A stretch of DNA of 64,000 nt. Source: Diogma glabrata (taxonomy: Eukaryota > Arthropoda > Insecta > Diptera > Cylindrotomidae). Below the pieces are notes generated by a model, which made no database searches, was not told where the DNA came from, and saw nothing but the letters and a program-made list of their open reading frames with translations. Numbering within the stretch: the stretch's first letter is position 1; the number at the start of each line of letters is the position of its first letter. The stretch spans positions 135,228,428 through 135,292,427 of the forward strand of contig OY856186.1 in NCBI GenBank assembly GCA_963693315.1, in the 5' to 3' direction. Positions 22,423 through 31,425 of this stretch are shown piece by piece. The position numbers and the translations under genes were made by a program.

Positions 22423-22956
22423 TCAAATATTTATACACAGATTATTATATAAGTCACAAATCAGCTTATTTTTAGACAAAATTGGTAGCTCGTTAAATAA
22501 TCTCGAATAGTTGCATTGATTTGTATTTTCGTGTGTTGGCGTAAAAAAGTCTTTGTAGTCTAGCTTTGTGCAATTTTGTTGAACACATTTTTGCATATAT
22601 AAATTGTAATAGGCTCTTACATCCTTGTAAGTTAGCCTATACCAACTAAATATTGAGTGAATCAAAGGCGCCAACTCCTGCAATCTGCCCCATTCTTCTC
22701 CATTCAATTGTATTTTAAAAGATTTATCGGAAAAGATTACATACTTCTTCCCGTTGTTGTACGATAATCTGTATCTGTTGTCTTTCCTGGCTAACATTTG
22801 TTTGAATTTTTCGATGTCATCTTCCTCAAAATATTGTTGAACTAATCCAATTTGGTTGAAAAATAGATTCCAGTCATCCCAAGCAAAGCAAATAAAATCT
22901 TTATCAGTGATCAACAACAGTTGAGGTTTGAAAATTTCTGTATTGAAGCCAATCAC
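22423..22956 (-). CDS. Unidentified Polinton cargo protein (N-terminally truncated by rearrangement)
   Basis: This minus-strand frame encodes about 177 residues, with GFNTEIFKPQLLLITDKDFI, FAWDDWNLFFNQIGL, EEDDIEKFKQMLARKDNRYR and IHSIFSWYRLTYKDVRAYYN. It is rich in aromatic residues and acidic/basic pairs. I do not recognise the family. Comparison with 23,306-23,557 shows that this copy has lost a 70-base part of its 5' end: a shorter start, MIGFNT, replaces the longer N-terminus of the other copy. It is transcribed away from the plus-strand gene at 23.1 kb. Confidence 0.5.
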   Translation of the reverse strand: MIGFNTEIFKPQLLLITDKDFICFAWDDWNLFFNQIGLVQQYFEEDDIEKFKQMLARKDNRYRLSYNNGKKYVIFSDKSFKIQLNGEEWGRLQELAPLIHSIFSWYRLTYKDVRAYYNLYMQKCVQQNCTKLDYKDFFTPTHENTNQCNYSRLFNELPILSKNKLICDLYNNLCINI

Positions 22957-23092
22957 AATAAAACATGATTTATTGTCGTACTAACCTCTCCATTTTTTAC
23001 TGTGAAGTAGGTACTCAGTTGAAAAGAACTTAATAAACTAAAATCAACTGAATTTATCAACACTTACTATTTGATCAACAGCATTGAACATT

Positions 23093-23100
23093 TATAAATA
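23093..23100 (+). promoter_or_regulatory. TATA box, unit A
   Basis: TATAAATA lies in CATTTATAAATAGCC, upstream of the 23,112 frame. The identical context occurs in unit B. Confidence 0.5.
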
Positions 23101-23111
23101 GCCAGCGTCGT

Positions 23112-23303
23112 GTGGAAGCTATTAGAACAACCAATAACTTCAATAAAAAAGGGGCTCGCCAAGAAGTGCTAAACGAACTACGCAAACAAGCAAGAAAAAA
23201 ATTTCGAAACTGTGATTTCCTCAAACAATTTGTGAAATTTGGCCAAACTAAAACAAATTTTAAAGATTGTATTCTTCTTTTTTTAATTGATTTATTGCTT
23301 TAA
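23112..23303 (+). pseudogene. Truncated copy of the unit-B plus-strand leader frame
   Basis: The open frame contains EVLNELRKQARKKFRNCDFL and ends FLIDLLL with a stop overlapping an ATG (TAATG). No ATG lies within it; it opens at GTG. The downstream protein-coding part is missing, because the duplication breakpoint falls 35 bases after the ATG. It may be untranslated leader rather than protein. Confidence 0.4.
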
Positions 23304-23305
23304 TG

Positions 23306-23557
23306 TTATTTAAGCTTTTTGAAAACTTGATAAATTGGTGTTTCAATTTGGTTGAAAAATAGATACCAGTCACGCCAAGCAAAGCAAATAAAATCTTTAT
23401 CATTGATCAACAACAGCTGAGGTTTGAAAATTTCTGTATTGAAGCCAATTTCAATAAAACATGATTTATTGTCGTTTAAAAAATAAACATAAGATAGCAA
23501 TAAATCTGGTTTACGCATTTCTAGCTTCTTAACTTTTTCCTTAACAAACCTCTCCAT
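23306..23557 (-). pseudogene. 5' fragment of the unidentified minus-strand cargo gene
   Basis: MERFVKEKVKKLEMRKPDLL is the apparent true N-terminus. It continues YVYFLNDNKSCFIEIGFN and matches the gene at 22,956 downward to FFNQI, after which the duplication breakpoint truncates it. It is divergently oriented to the gene at 23.67 kb, sharing the promoter interval. Confidence 0.55.
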
Positions 23558-23654
23558 TTTTACTGTCTGTGAAGAACTCAGTTGAAAAGACTTAATAAAC
23601 TAAAATCAAATGAATTTAACAACACTTACTATTTGATCAACAGCATTGAACATT

Positions 23655-23662
23655 TATAAATA
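23655..23662 (+). promoter_or_regulatory. TATA box, unit B
   Basis: TATAAATA lies in CATTTATAAATAGCC, about 200 bases upstream of the ATG of the transglutaminase-like gene. Confidence 0.5.
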
Positions 23663-23673
23663 GCCAACGTCGC

Positions 23674-23862
23674 GTGGAAGCTATTAGAACAACCAATAAC
23701 TTTAATCAAAACGGAGCGCCAAGAAGTGATAAACGAATTACACAAACAAGCAAGAAAAAATTTCGAAATCGTGATTTCCTCAAACAATTTGTGAAATTTG
23801 ACCAAACTAAAACAAATTTTGAAGATTGTATTCTTCTTTTCTTAATTGATTTATTGCTTTAA
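23674..23862 (+). other. Upstream frame overlapping the next ATG (TAATG)
   Basis: The open frame from GTG contains KFRNRDFLKQFVKFDQTKTN and ends FLIDLLL. Its TAA shares its last A with the ATG at 23,862. It has no ATG, so it is leader, an exon of a spliced start, or the N-terminal part of the next gene reached by frameshift. Both duplicated units keep the TAATG overlap. Confidence 0.4.
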
Positions 23863-24449
23863 TGCTATTTAAGCTTTTTGAAAACTTGATAAATTGGTGT
23901 TACTCTCAACCATCAATATCATTTGTTATTTGTACGTCCGCGAATATAATTGCTATGATTTTGAATAATAATTTAAAACTAAATCTGGTATTGGTAAATT
24001 TAATCTCCGAAATAATTTCGCAAGAATTTATTAGTGCACGTAAATATGGTGTTTGTCTTCCAGCTAACTTAATCCTGTGGGCAGCATTAAAAAAATATAA
24101 CTTAGAATCTAAATTAGTTGTTGGACACCTTCAATACAATAAAAACAATACTGTTATAAATATCGTCGTACACTTTTGGAATGAATTTAATAATAAGATA
24201 GTAGATCCAACACGAAAAATTACCGAATTTTACACTGGAGAAACTGAAAAGGGCATATACACCTATTTGCCTAATCAACAGCAGCCGTCCAATATGGAGG
24301 AAAAAATCATGCTTAAAATTTTCAACCAGTGTTTAGCCAAATTTTCAACCAATTCAAATATTTACTGGAATATTGCACCAAAATGTTTAAAAGAGCTAAA
24401 ATATAAAATTGAGTGCAGAATAAAAGATGTGATTGGGAAAAATATTTAA
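23862..24449 (+). CDS. Putative transglutaminase/NAT-like cysteine enzyme, Polinton cargo
   Basis: A 195-residue protein. Its core has KYGVCLPANLILWAALKKYN (Cys65 at the start of a helix), then NIVVHFWNEFNNKIVDPTRK (His104, Asp115). Cys-helix, beta-His and Asp-Pro-Thr in this spacing is the catalytic arrangement of transglutaminase-like and arylamine N-acetyltransferase-like folds. The family is not one I know from standard Polinton gene sets. The start at 23,862 is the first ATG. The frame is intact to TAA at 24,447. Function is an inference from motif spacing alone; it could act on proteins or be inactive. Confidence 0.5.
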   Translation: MLFKLFENLINWCYSQPSISFVICTSANIIAMILNNNLKLNLVLVNLISEIISQEFISARKYGVCLPANLILWAALKKYNLESKLVVGHLQYNKNNTVINIVVHFWNEFNNKIVDPTRKITEFYTGETEKGIYTYLPNQQQPSNMEEKIMLKIFNQCLAKFSTNSNIYWNIAPKCLKELKYKIECRIKDVIGKNI

Positions 24450-24840
24450 AAACGATTTGATTCAAATAAAAATAAAAAATTTTAAATGCTTTAATAATAA
24501 TAATTACGTGTTAGAGTTTTTATTTGGCCTAATCGGATCGGCTGTCGTCGCCGTTGGTGTTGTTGTTGTTGCCGCAGCAGCTGCTGCTCCAGTCTGTGAA
24601 TTTGCAGCTGCAACAGGGCGAAACGTGAATTTGAATAAGTCGACGAAGATCTTGGAGATGTGTGTTTTGCTGTAAACGGTATGAACAACAAATCACCATC
24701 GTTTTCTTCACTCGAAGTTGCAAACTATAGTTGGTCCTCTTCATTGCCATAATTTCCTTCTGGACTGCCTTCTTCATTATCGTTATGATATTCAGACTCT
24801 TCTAAATCAACTTCTTCCTCGGATTCTTCATTCTAACTAT
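24450..24840 (-). pseudogene. Decayed acidic/Gln-rich protein gene
   Basis: Read leftward from about 24,835: an acidic segment (NEESEEEVDLEESEYHNDNE, EEGSPEGNYGNEEDQL), a TAG, then in the same frame SSEENDGDLLFIPFTAKHTS and a Gln-rich stretch (LEQQLLRQQQQHQ) to about 24,540. 24,833-24,960 partly duplicates the acidic part with a small deletion. I do not recognise the family. An Ala-rich frame on the opposite strand is the shadow of the Gln repeat. Confidence 0.4.
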
Positions 24841-25300
24841 AACTCGTTCTACCAAATATCTGTTTTTACCAAAATACCAGTCATGTCGCAAACACAGGAA
24901 TTTCCATAATTTCCTTCTGGATTGCCTTCTTCATTATCGATATTCAGGCTCTTCTGAATTCAGCCAATGGCCAAGCCATTTTGTCAAAGTTTTGTCACAA
25001 GCTATCATTTTGTCAATAAAAAACAATAAAAAATAAAAAATTAAAATGAAAATAAAAAACAAAACAAAAAACAAAACATAAAAAAAACGAAGAAAAAAAA
25101 AATGAAAAAAAAAATTAACAAAAAAAGAACAAAAAAAAAACGAAGAAAAAAAAATTAACAAAACAAAAAAAACAAAAAAAAAAATATAAAAAAAAAAAAT
25201 TAAACAAAAAAACCAACTTACAAAAAAAAAATTCAGATACTTCAGAAAAAATTCCAGTCAAGCCAGCACGTTCAGCTAAGGCCAAACCATTTTTCCAAAG
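24841..25300. other. Duplicated remnants and A-rich tract
   Basis: 25,020-25,215 is an A-rich homopolymer-like tract. Minus-strand words at 24,960-25,010 and 25,255-25,310 are duplicates of each other (TGTGACAAAACTTTGACAAA against TGTGACAATCTTTGGAAAAA). This suggests a duplicated, decayed coding segment around the tract. Confidence 0.4.
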
Positions 25301-28300
25301 ATTGTCACAATGCTGAGCCCAGTCTAAACGTCTTCAAAGATTTTAACAGACGTTTAGAATCATTTAAAACGCGGCCAAAAAAATATATTCACAAAAACCG
25401 CTTTAATTGAGTGATGCAGGGTTTCTAATCCTGCCAAGAAATGATGGCAAATCAAGTTTCTCTTGCTGTATTGTAGAAGAATGGGGTTCAGAAGAACAAC
25501 CAATGGACGAAGATTTTTGATTTTAAATTATTTGTGGTGATGATTTTAACCAAATAAACATCTATAGTTGCAAAATTGTCTACTTAAGCCTACCCAAGTA
25601 GCATTTTTGACATAAATTTTAAAATTATAACGGGCACATGTTGTATAATTCATCTATAGATATTGTCAATGTAGCAAAATTTTTCAATTTAAAGGTATGG
25701 TTTGAAGTTTCTCAGAAAAGTTGTGCGTGGAGACCCACCGCTCGGAAGAAGTGAAATTTCGTAATGTGGAAATAAAAACATATTACATTCTTTTAAAAGT
25801 CATTAATTATCAGCGAACTCATACTGTTCATATTCTTTAAGACAAACTTTATTAACATTGCTTACAATTCACAATTGATCGCAGCTTTTAATTATCATTT
25901 TCGAGTGGAGAAATCAATAACATCCAAATCAATAACATTTACAATGGGCTTATGAAAACTAAAGTAAGATACGAAATGTTTGAGTTCTATTTTTTCAATA
26001 TTTCTTGCAAAAACCTGCATTTTTTTCTCGTTTAAAATATTTCAACATAGAATGATAAGAAAATGAGTCATCTATCAGGAGTCTTCTATCAAAATGTTAA
26101 TGAAGCAACAAAAACCTATAGAAGCAAAATACACGATAATATGCTTTAAAAATATTTTTCTGAGTAATTATAGTATTTATCAAGAGACGCGGTAGTGTCT
26201 TGCGCGCCATGTTTTGAAAGACACTACTAGTATATATACTGTGCACCGAATAGGTTTTAAAGGTTAAAATTTTCATTTCGAATAATTTGCATTTTTTCTA
26301 CAACTGTATTCAAAGTTATCAATAAAAGTATATCTTATTTAACTATATGTTTCTCATTAGTAAAAAAAAAGTCAGCATTCATGCTTTTTTCTGAAAGTTT
26401 ATAAAATCAAAATTTTGCTTTCCCAAACTTGTAGTAAAATTAAAATGTTTTTACAAATTTTTATACCACGTTGGTAGCATTGCTATGAATGTAGTAATTT
26501 AGTATCATTTTGGCGAATTTTCAAAAACCAACCAAATGTACAGAATTGAAAAACACAAAATTATGTGAATTGAAATTTATTATCCCTCAATATTGGTAAT
26601 ATTTAACAACAGTTAAAAAACTTAAACACGAACCCAGATTAGTTTGCAAACATATACATAGTTGTTTTCGACAAAAATATTTGTTATGTTTGTATCCAGA
26701 AAACCCATCAAATGTTTTATTAATATATTAAATGGAAGTTGGTAATTATAAAGATATTAGAAAAAATAATATATTTAGAATATGCTTTCAGTAAAAAGAC
26801 CTATTATTGATGTGTTAAGAAAACGAAGTTGTGAAAACATGTATTTGGTCTATTATGTAAATTTGTTATCTGAGAGAACCCAACAAATGTTATATCGATA
26901 ATAAATTTTAATTTTTATTTCATTTTATTTTAGAACGTTGGTAGTTATTTTGAAGTGATGAGATTAAAAAATAATTTAGTAGGCTTTAAAATTTTGAGTT
27001 TTTAAGCTTTATGAGATATAAAGAAAAGAATTTGAGAAAATTTTATTATTATTTTAAGGGTTCCGTACTTTGAAAAAATAGAACAAAACCCTTATGGTGA
27101 GGACTTGATTGTTTATTATCCATTATTCACAACGACTTTCTCACTGAAAATGAAAATATATGTATTTACGTATATTTATGTGGTAAGATAAGGCGAAAAT
27201 GACAAATATGTGCCGATTTCGAGATTGAGGTGATATATAACCGTAAAAACTGAAATTTTTTAAAACTTTCAGTCAATCATAGACTATAAAGTTTATGGAA
27301 GACACCAATGGTACTTGGCTGAACATAATCAAGAATTTTTAAAAAAATTGTTTAATTGCGAAACACTTAATTTCACATCTTTTTTCGCACAATGTTGTTT
27401 TGTTTATTATTTATTTAGAGTAAATAACAATCGATTTAAGCTTTTATGCTATCCTCAAGAACTTTTATAAAATTGTTATGTTAATTTTTTAAAATTATTA
27501 GTCAAAGACTATAGATTTTATGTGTGTGTTTCCGTTGTATGTAATAATTTTTTTAATTTTCGAATGCATTGCCTTAGACTTATTTTCGAATATTTCTTTT
27601 ACTTTTTCATGAGTTGTTCATGTCATGAGTTGAGACCTGTTTATCAAAAAACGATACTTTTATTTTTTAAAATATTGCACCTAGGTCCTAGTGTGCTGAG
27701 CGTATATCATGATATCATTCTCGATGTCGTGTGTAAACGACATTTATACACTCTTGCTATCTGACTGCGTATTTATTATTTCAATTTTAACTTTTGTTGA
27801 TTTTAAATTAATTCACCAGAGATATAACACTGTCTATACGTCCGTATGTCCTGAACAGTCCGGTTTTTTGATGATACACTTTGCCGAAACAATTTTGCAC
27901 CAGGGAAAGAACCGTTAGACCCGTTTGACGTGCGTCAACTTAGGTCGTCGGGAGGATCAGAGCAAAATAAAAGACACTATTTAAATTCAAACTGATTCTA
28001 CCATTTATTATGAAAAATCATTTCTTTTATATTATTTCAAATACTTCCCCATCATATAATTATGTATATAAATTATGTATTTACAAATTATTTATTCCCC
28101 ACTTAAAACTTAAATCAATTAATATATTATGTATTCCCACTTAAATCAATTAATATACATATTTATATTGTTTTAAATTTACTTATTGCAAAAATGCAAT
28201 AACAACAAAAATGTACATAAAAGTGTTTTCAATTTATTTGCTCTATATTTTTCTTCAAATAAAATGTACAAGTCATCATAAGCATTTTAACTTTTATTTA

Positions 28301-28629
28301 AATTGTTTCAATGTTTTGAAACATAATATATGTGATGACACGTTTTGAATCTAAGTTCATAAACTTTATTTGTTTACAATTGACGATACGAAATAATGAA
28401 ATGTTTGTTTGTTATTTTGTTTTGACAAAATTTATGTCGTCATGGGAATTTCTTTATAACTTATTTATATAGGTTTTGATTTGGGTAAGTTGCTGAGTAG
28501 ACGTAGTAGTATCTCTACACTAGATTGATAAAAAATCGAGAGTAAAGTTCTCTGCAGAAAACATTTTATATGGATAATAATAATTTGATTCTCCCATATT
28601 ATATTATAACTTTACAAAAAACAGTCAAA
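25301..28629. other. Geneless Polinton interior
   Basis: Polymerase B or integrase would be expected in this part, but no long frame exists. 25,394-25,519 keeps a short coding-looking tail (DAGFLILPRNDGKSSFSCCI ending QPMDEDF), perhaps the end of a lost gene. 25,514-25,722 recurs in direct orientation at 29,797-30,000. The rest is AT-rich without recognisable content. Small frames at 27.5-27.9 kb look random. Confidence 0.5.
25514..25722. repeat. Dispersed repeat, copy 1
   Basis: It aligns with 29,797-30,000, sharing CATCTATAGTTGCAAAATT, GCATTTTTGACATAAATTTT and GGTATGGTTTGAAGTTTCTC. The last phrase also occurs at 42,725 and 43,236, marking it as part of a dispersed family. Confidence 0.7.
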
Positions 28630-29765
28630 TCGTCGCAAAAACAACCAAAAGGCTGTAAAAAAGCCGCGCCATGTTTTTCTTTAGCTTGAAACTATCATTT
28701 TAACTATAACAAATTAAATTCTTGTATCTTATTCTTTACAAAAACTTCTCAAATCATTAAGCACTAGTTATTATATTTCTTAATGGCATTTTGTTTTCTA
28801 AACATCTAGCTAAATTATATAATTTAAGTAAGACTCTAGAACTACATATCATAATTCTAAAATATATAATAAATATGCACATTATATTAAAATTTATTTA
28901 AACAGAGGAAATACAATTTATTTTTTTTTCTATAAAAACCGCTCGCTTTCACTTACATATTTCTTGAACAAAAACCTTGGCGCGACCTTTTCTTAATATG
29001 ACAATAAAGCCAACCGCATAGTGACTATGGTTGACCCATAGTAATATTAGTATAAACATTATATTGAAATAACCATTGATAAAATAGCAATATTAAATGA
29101 ATCTCAATTAATGTTAAAATTCAGTACGAAAATAAATTTATTGATAATGTTATTTCATAGTCATCGTTATATTGTTACAGTTGCCATTTGCTAAATATTC
29201 TTACAGCAAATCATGTCTAATATAAAATTAAGCATACGGCAATAATATAAAGGGAATTTCAAATACATTACTATACTTCAGGAAAATTGTAGAAAATATG
29301 ATACTGACTTATTAATATAATTAGAAGTCCACTGTTGAATTCATCGGCTTTTCACAGTCGTCTGACAATAGACCTTACGAATGAGATTATTAAATAAATT
29401 GAGAAAAGGTCGCTCCAAGGTTTTTGTTCAACAAATATGTAAGTGAAAGCGAGCGGTTTTTATAGAAAAAAAAATAAATTGTATTTCCTCTGTTTAAATA
29501 AATTTTAATATAATGTGCATATTTATTATATATTTTAGAATTATGATATGTAGTTCTAGAGTCTTACTTAAATTATATAATTTAGCTAGATGTTTAGAAA
29601 ACAAAATGCCATTAAGAAATATAATAACTAGTGCTTAATGATTTGAGAAGTTTTTGTAAAGAATAAGATACAAGAATTAAATTTGTTATAGTTAAAATGA
29701 TAGTTTCAAGCTAAAGAAAAACATGGCGCGGCTTTTTTACAGCCTTTTGGTTGTTTTTGCGACGA
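28630..29765. mobile_element. Foldback element with about 366-bp inverted arms
   Basis: 28,630-28,995 is the near-perfect reverse complement of 29,400-29,765: TCGTCGCAAAAACAACCAAA at the left, GGTTGTTTTTGCGACGA at the right, and inner ends near GGCGCGACCTTTTCT and AGAAAAGGTCGCTCC. The loop is about 405 bp. No coding content is seen. No clear target duplication is seen beyond a possible AT. Confidence 0.85.
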
Positions 29766-29796
29766 TAGGATTTATTACAGTATTTTTGGGGTTATT

Positions 29797-30000
29797 TTTG
29801 ATTTTAAATTATGTGTGGAGCTGATTTTAACCAAGTAAACATCTATAGTTGCAAAATTATCTACATAAGCCTACTCAAGCAGCATTTTTGACATAAATTT
29901 TAAAATAATCACAGTCAAATGTTGTATAATTCTTCTATAGATATTGTTAATGTAGCAAAATTTTTTAATTGAAAGGTATGGTTTGAAGTTTCTCAGAAAA
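29797..30000. repeat. Dispersed repeat, copy 2
   Basis: The partner of 25,514-25,722. Its last part, with the following 77 bases (GGTTTGAAGTTTCTCAGAAA to ATCTAGCAACTACA), is duplicated in tandem at 29,981-30,133. Confidence 0.7.
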
Positions 30001-30158
30001 AATGGTTCAGATACTGGATTTTCATTTGTAAATTCCATATCATCTAGCAACTACAAGGTTTGAAGTTTCTCAGAAAAAATGGTTCAGATACTGGATTTTC
30101 ATTTGTAAATTCCATATCATCTAGCAACTACATAGTTTAGTTCTGGTTTACTGTCTAG

Positions 30159-30647
30159 CAACCAAATTCTGTAACTGTGAAGTGGTGAAGTGTTAAAAAT
30201 TTCTTCATTTCGATTTTATCATTAATTTTTCATCATTTTACCATTTTTGCGATTCTATATGCGATTAGAGTGTTAAAAAATCTAATAGCAAGCCGCGCAC
30301 TGTCAAACGTCAAATATACATAAAATTAAATGTTTATTTTAAGTTTCAACACAATTTGAACGTAAATTTTTACAAATTTAGATATATACAACTATTTTAG
30401 AAATTAAATTTTTAAAATTAATCTGCATTTAATTTAGAAATGCAATTTTTAAAAATCAAATCGCATGGACGTTTTGCTGTTTTTTGACATAATATCAATA
30501 ACAACAAAAGAAACGATTTCATTTCATTGCCAAACAAAACGTCAGTGTTAACTTTATTGTTTTAAAACTTCACTCACTTAGATATTTTTGCGGTGAAGTG
30601 ATAAAAAACTTATCATTTTCCCACTTCACAGTTACAGAATTTGGCTG
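30159..30647. mobile_element. 489-bp MITE, TSD TAG, CAACCAAATTCTGTAACTG family
   Basis: Inverted ends are CAACCAAATTCTGTAACTG and CAGCCAAATTCTGTAACTG when read inward, then GTGAAGTGG. TAG lies at 30,156-30,158 and 30,648-30,650. An empty version of the site is present downstream (31,377-31,384, TCTAGATC), which confirms both the ends and the 3-bp duplication. A 106-bp relative is at 41,222-41,327. No coding content. Confidence 0.9.
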
Positions 30648-30790
30648 TAGATCAACTATTCATTTTGTTAGAAAGGGAAAGCGCATATACATTAAGGAAT
30701 TCGTATGATAAATGTGGGATACGTATGATAAATCTAGTATTTAAGAACGATACAAGGCTGAAATAATTTACATTAGTAAAAAACAATATA

Positions 30791-31193
30791 CATGGTAAGT
30801 TAAAATTGAAATTTTAATTTTATTTCGTTAATTGATTTATTTTTTATATTTAGATGTCTAGTTTGGTAGGAGTAAAAAAATATATATGTCCATACAATGT
30901 GAATCATCAAATAACCTACAGAAACTTCTTCCGGCACATTAACACTTGTAAAGACAAGCACCCGTCAGGAATACAGGTTATTATGTGTAAATATAATATT
31001 TACCACGTAATTCCAAAAGAAGACTATGAGGTAATTTGATAACTTAATACTCAAATTAATAAATATTTTGATTTAACATTTTTTCTTCTATTTACAGATT
31101 CATCTTCTTAATTGCCCTGATCGGGTGGTTTGGAAAGAAGTATTTGATTCATTCAAAAATCACGCCACACAAGACGAATGGTGCAGCGAATGA
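30791..31193 (+). CDS. GTSF1/Asterix-like double CHHC zinc-finger protein, three exons
   Basis: A 90-residue protein. The ATG at 30,854 is followed by an exon to 31,030, a GT-AG intron (31,031-31,097) and a last exon ending TGA at 31,193. An upstream exon probably ends CATG at 30,794 (intron 30,795-30,853), offering a second in-register ATG. Finger 1 is Cys12-x5-His18-x9-His28-x3-Cys32 (CPYNVNHQITYRNFFRHINTC without its tail). Finger 2 is Cys45-x5-His51-x9-His61-x3-Cys65, whose third ligand appears only after splicing. Two tandem CHHC fingers with NHQI in the first are the signature of GTSF1/Asterix proteins, which help Piwi-clade Argonautes silence transposons. AATAAA motifs follow near 31,265-31,280. 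The gene lies inside a Polinton, between direct repeats. Confidence 0.8.
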
Positions 31194-31360
31194 AAAAAAC
31201 TTAGGCCCAGTTATTTTTAATAATCATAATAGAAAAAACTTTAATAATTAACTATAAAATAAAATAAAAGAAATAATAAATTTGAAAAATATATAATGTT
31301 AGCAAAAAATGATGTCTTTTTATTTATCAAACCCTTTGAAAAAGTCTCTTAAATATGGTT

Positions 31361-31425
31361 CGTTCTTGTTTACTGTCTAGATCAACTATCGATTTGTTAG
31401 AAAGGGAAAGCGCATACACTTAAAG
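31361..31425. repeat. Direct repeat bracketing the GTSF1-like gene (right copy)
   Basis: TTCTTGTTTACTGTCTAGATCA through TTGTTAGAAAGGGAAAGCGC matches 30,140-30,158 plus 30,648-30,705 (the left copy, split by the 489-bp MITE). The gene therefore sits between two copies of about 65 bases. Confidence 0.8.

Larger units (their letters stand above)
22848..23336. repeat. Tandem duplication, unit A
   Basis: It is aligned with 23,345-23,905. Both contain the 5' part of the minus-strand gene, a divergent promoter with TATAAATA (23,093-23,100 and 23,655-23,662) and the plus-strand reading frame. Unit A lacks about 70 bases present in unit B, and ends where the plus-strand gene would continue. Confidence 0.85.
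23345..23905. repeat. Tandem duplication, unit B
   Basis: This is the more complete copy of the divergent cassette; see unit A. Small differences (for example AACTGTGATTT against AATCGTGATTT) show that the duplication is not brand new. Confidence 0.85.

Noticed and set aside
22100..22510. Lys/Phe-rich 136-residue reading frame
   Set aside because: It is A-homopolymer sequence broken by TTT; the protein is a compositional artefact.
24433..24675. Val/Ala-rich frame ending a possible small membrane protein
   Set aside because: It is the antisense shadow of a CAG/CTG-type Gln repeat in the minus-strand frame.
27522..27918. Two overlapping frames of 69-80 residues in the Polinton interior
   Set aside because: No recognisable motif, and the length is expected by chance in this composition.
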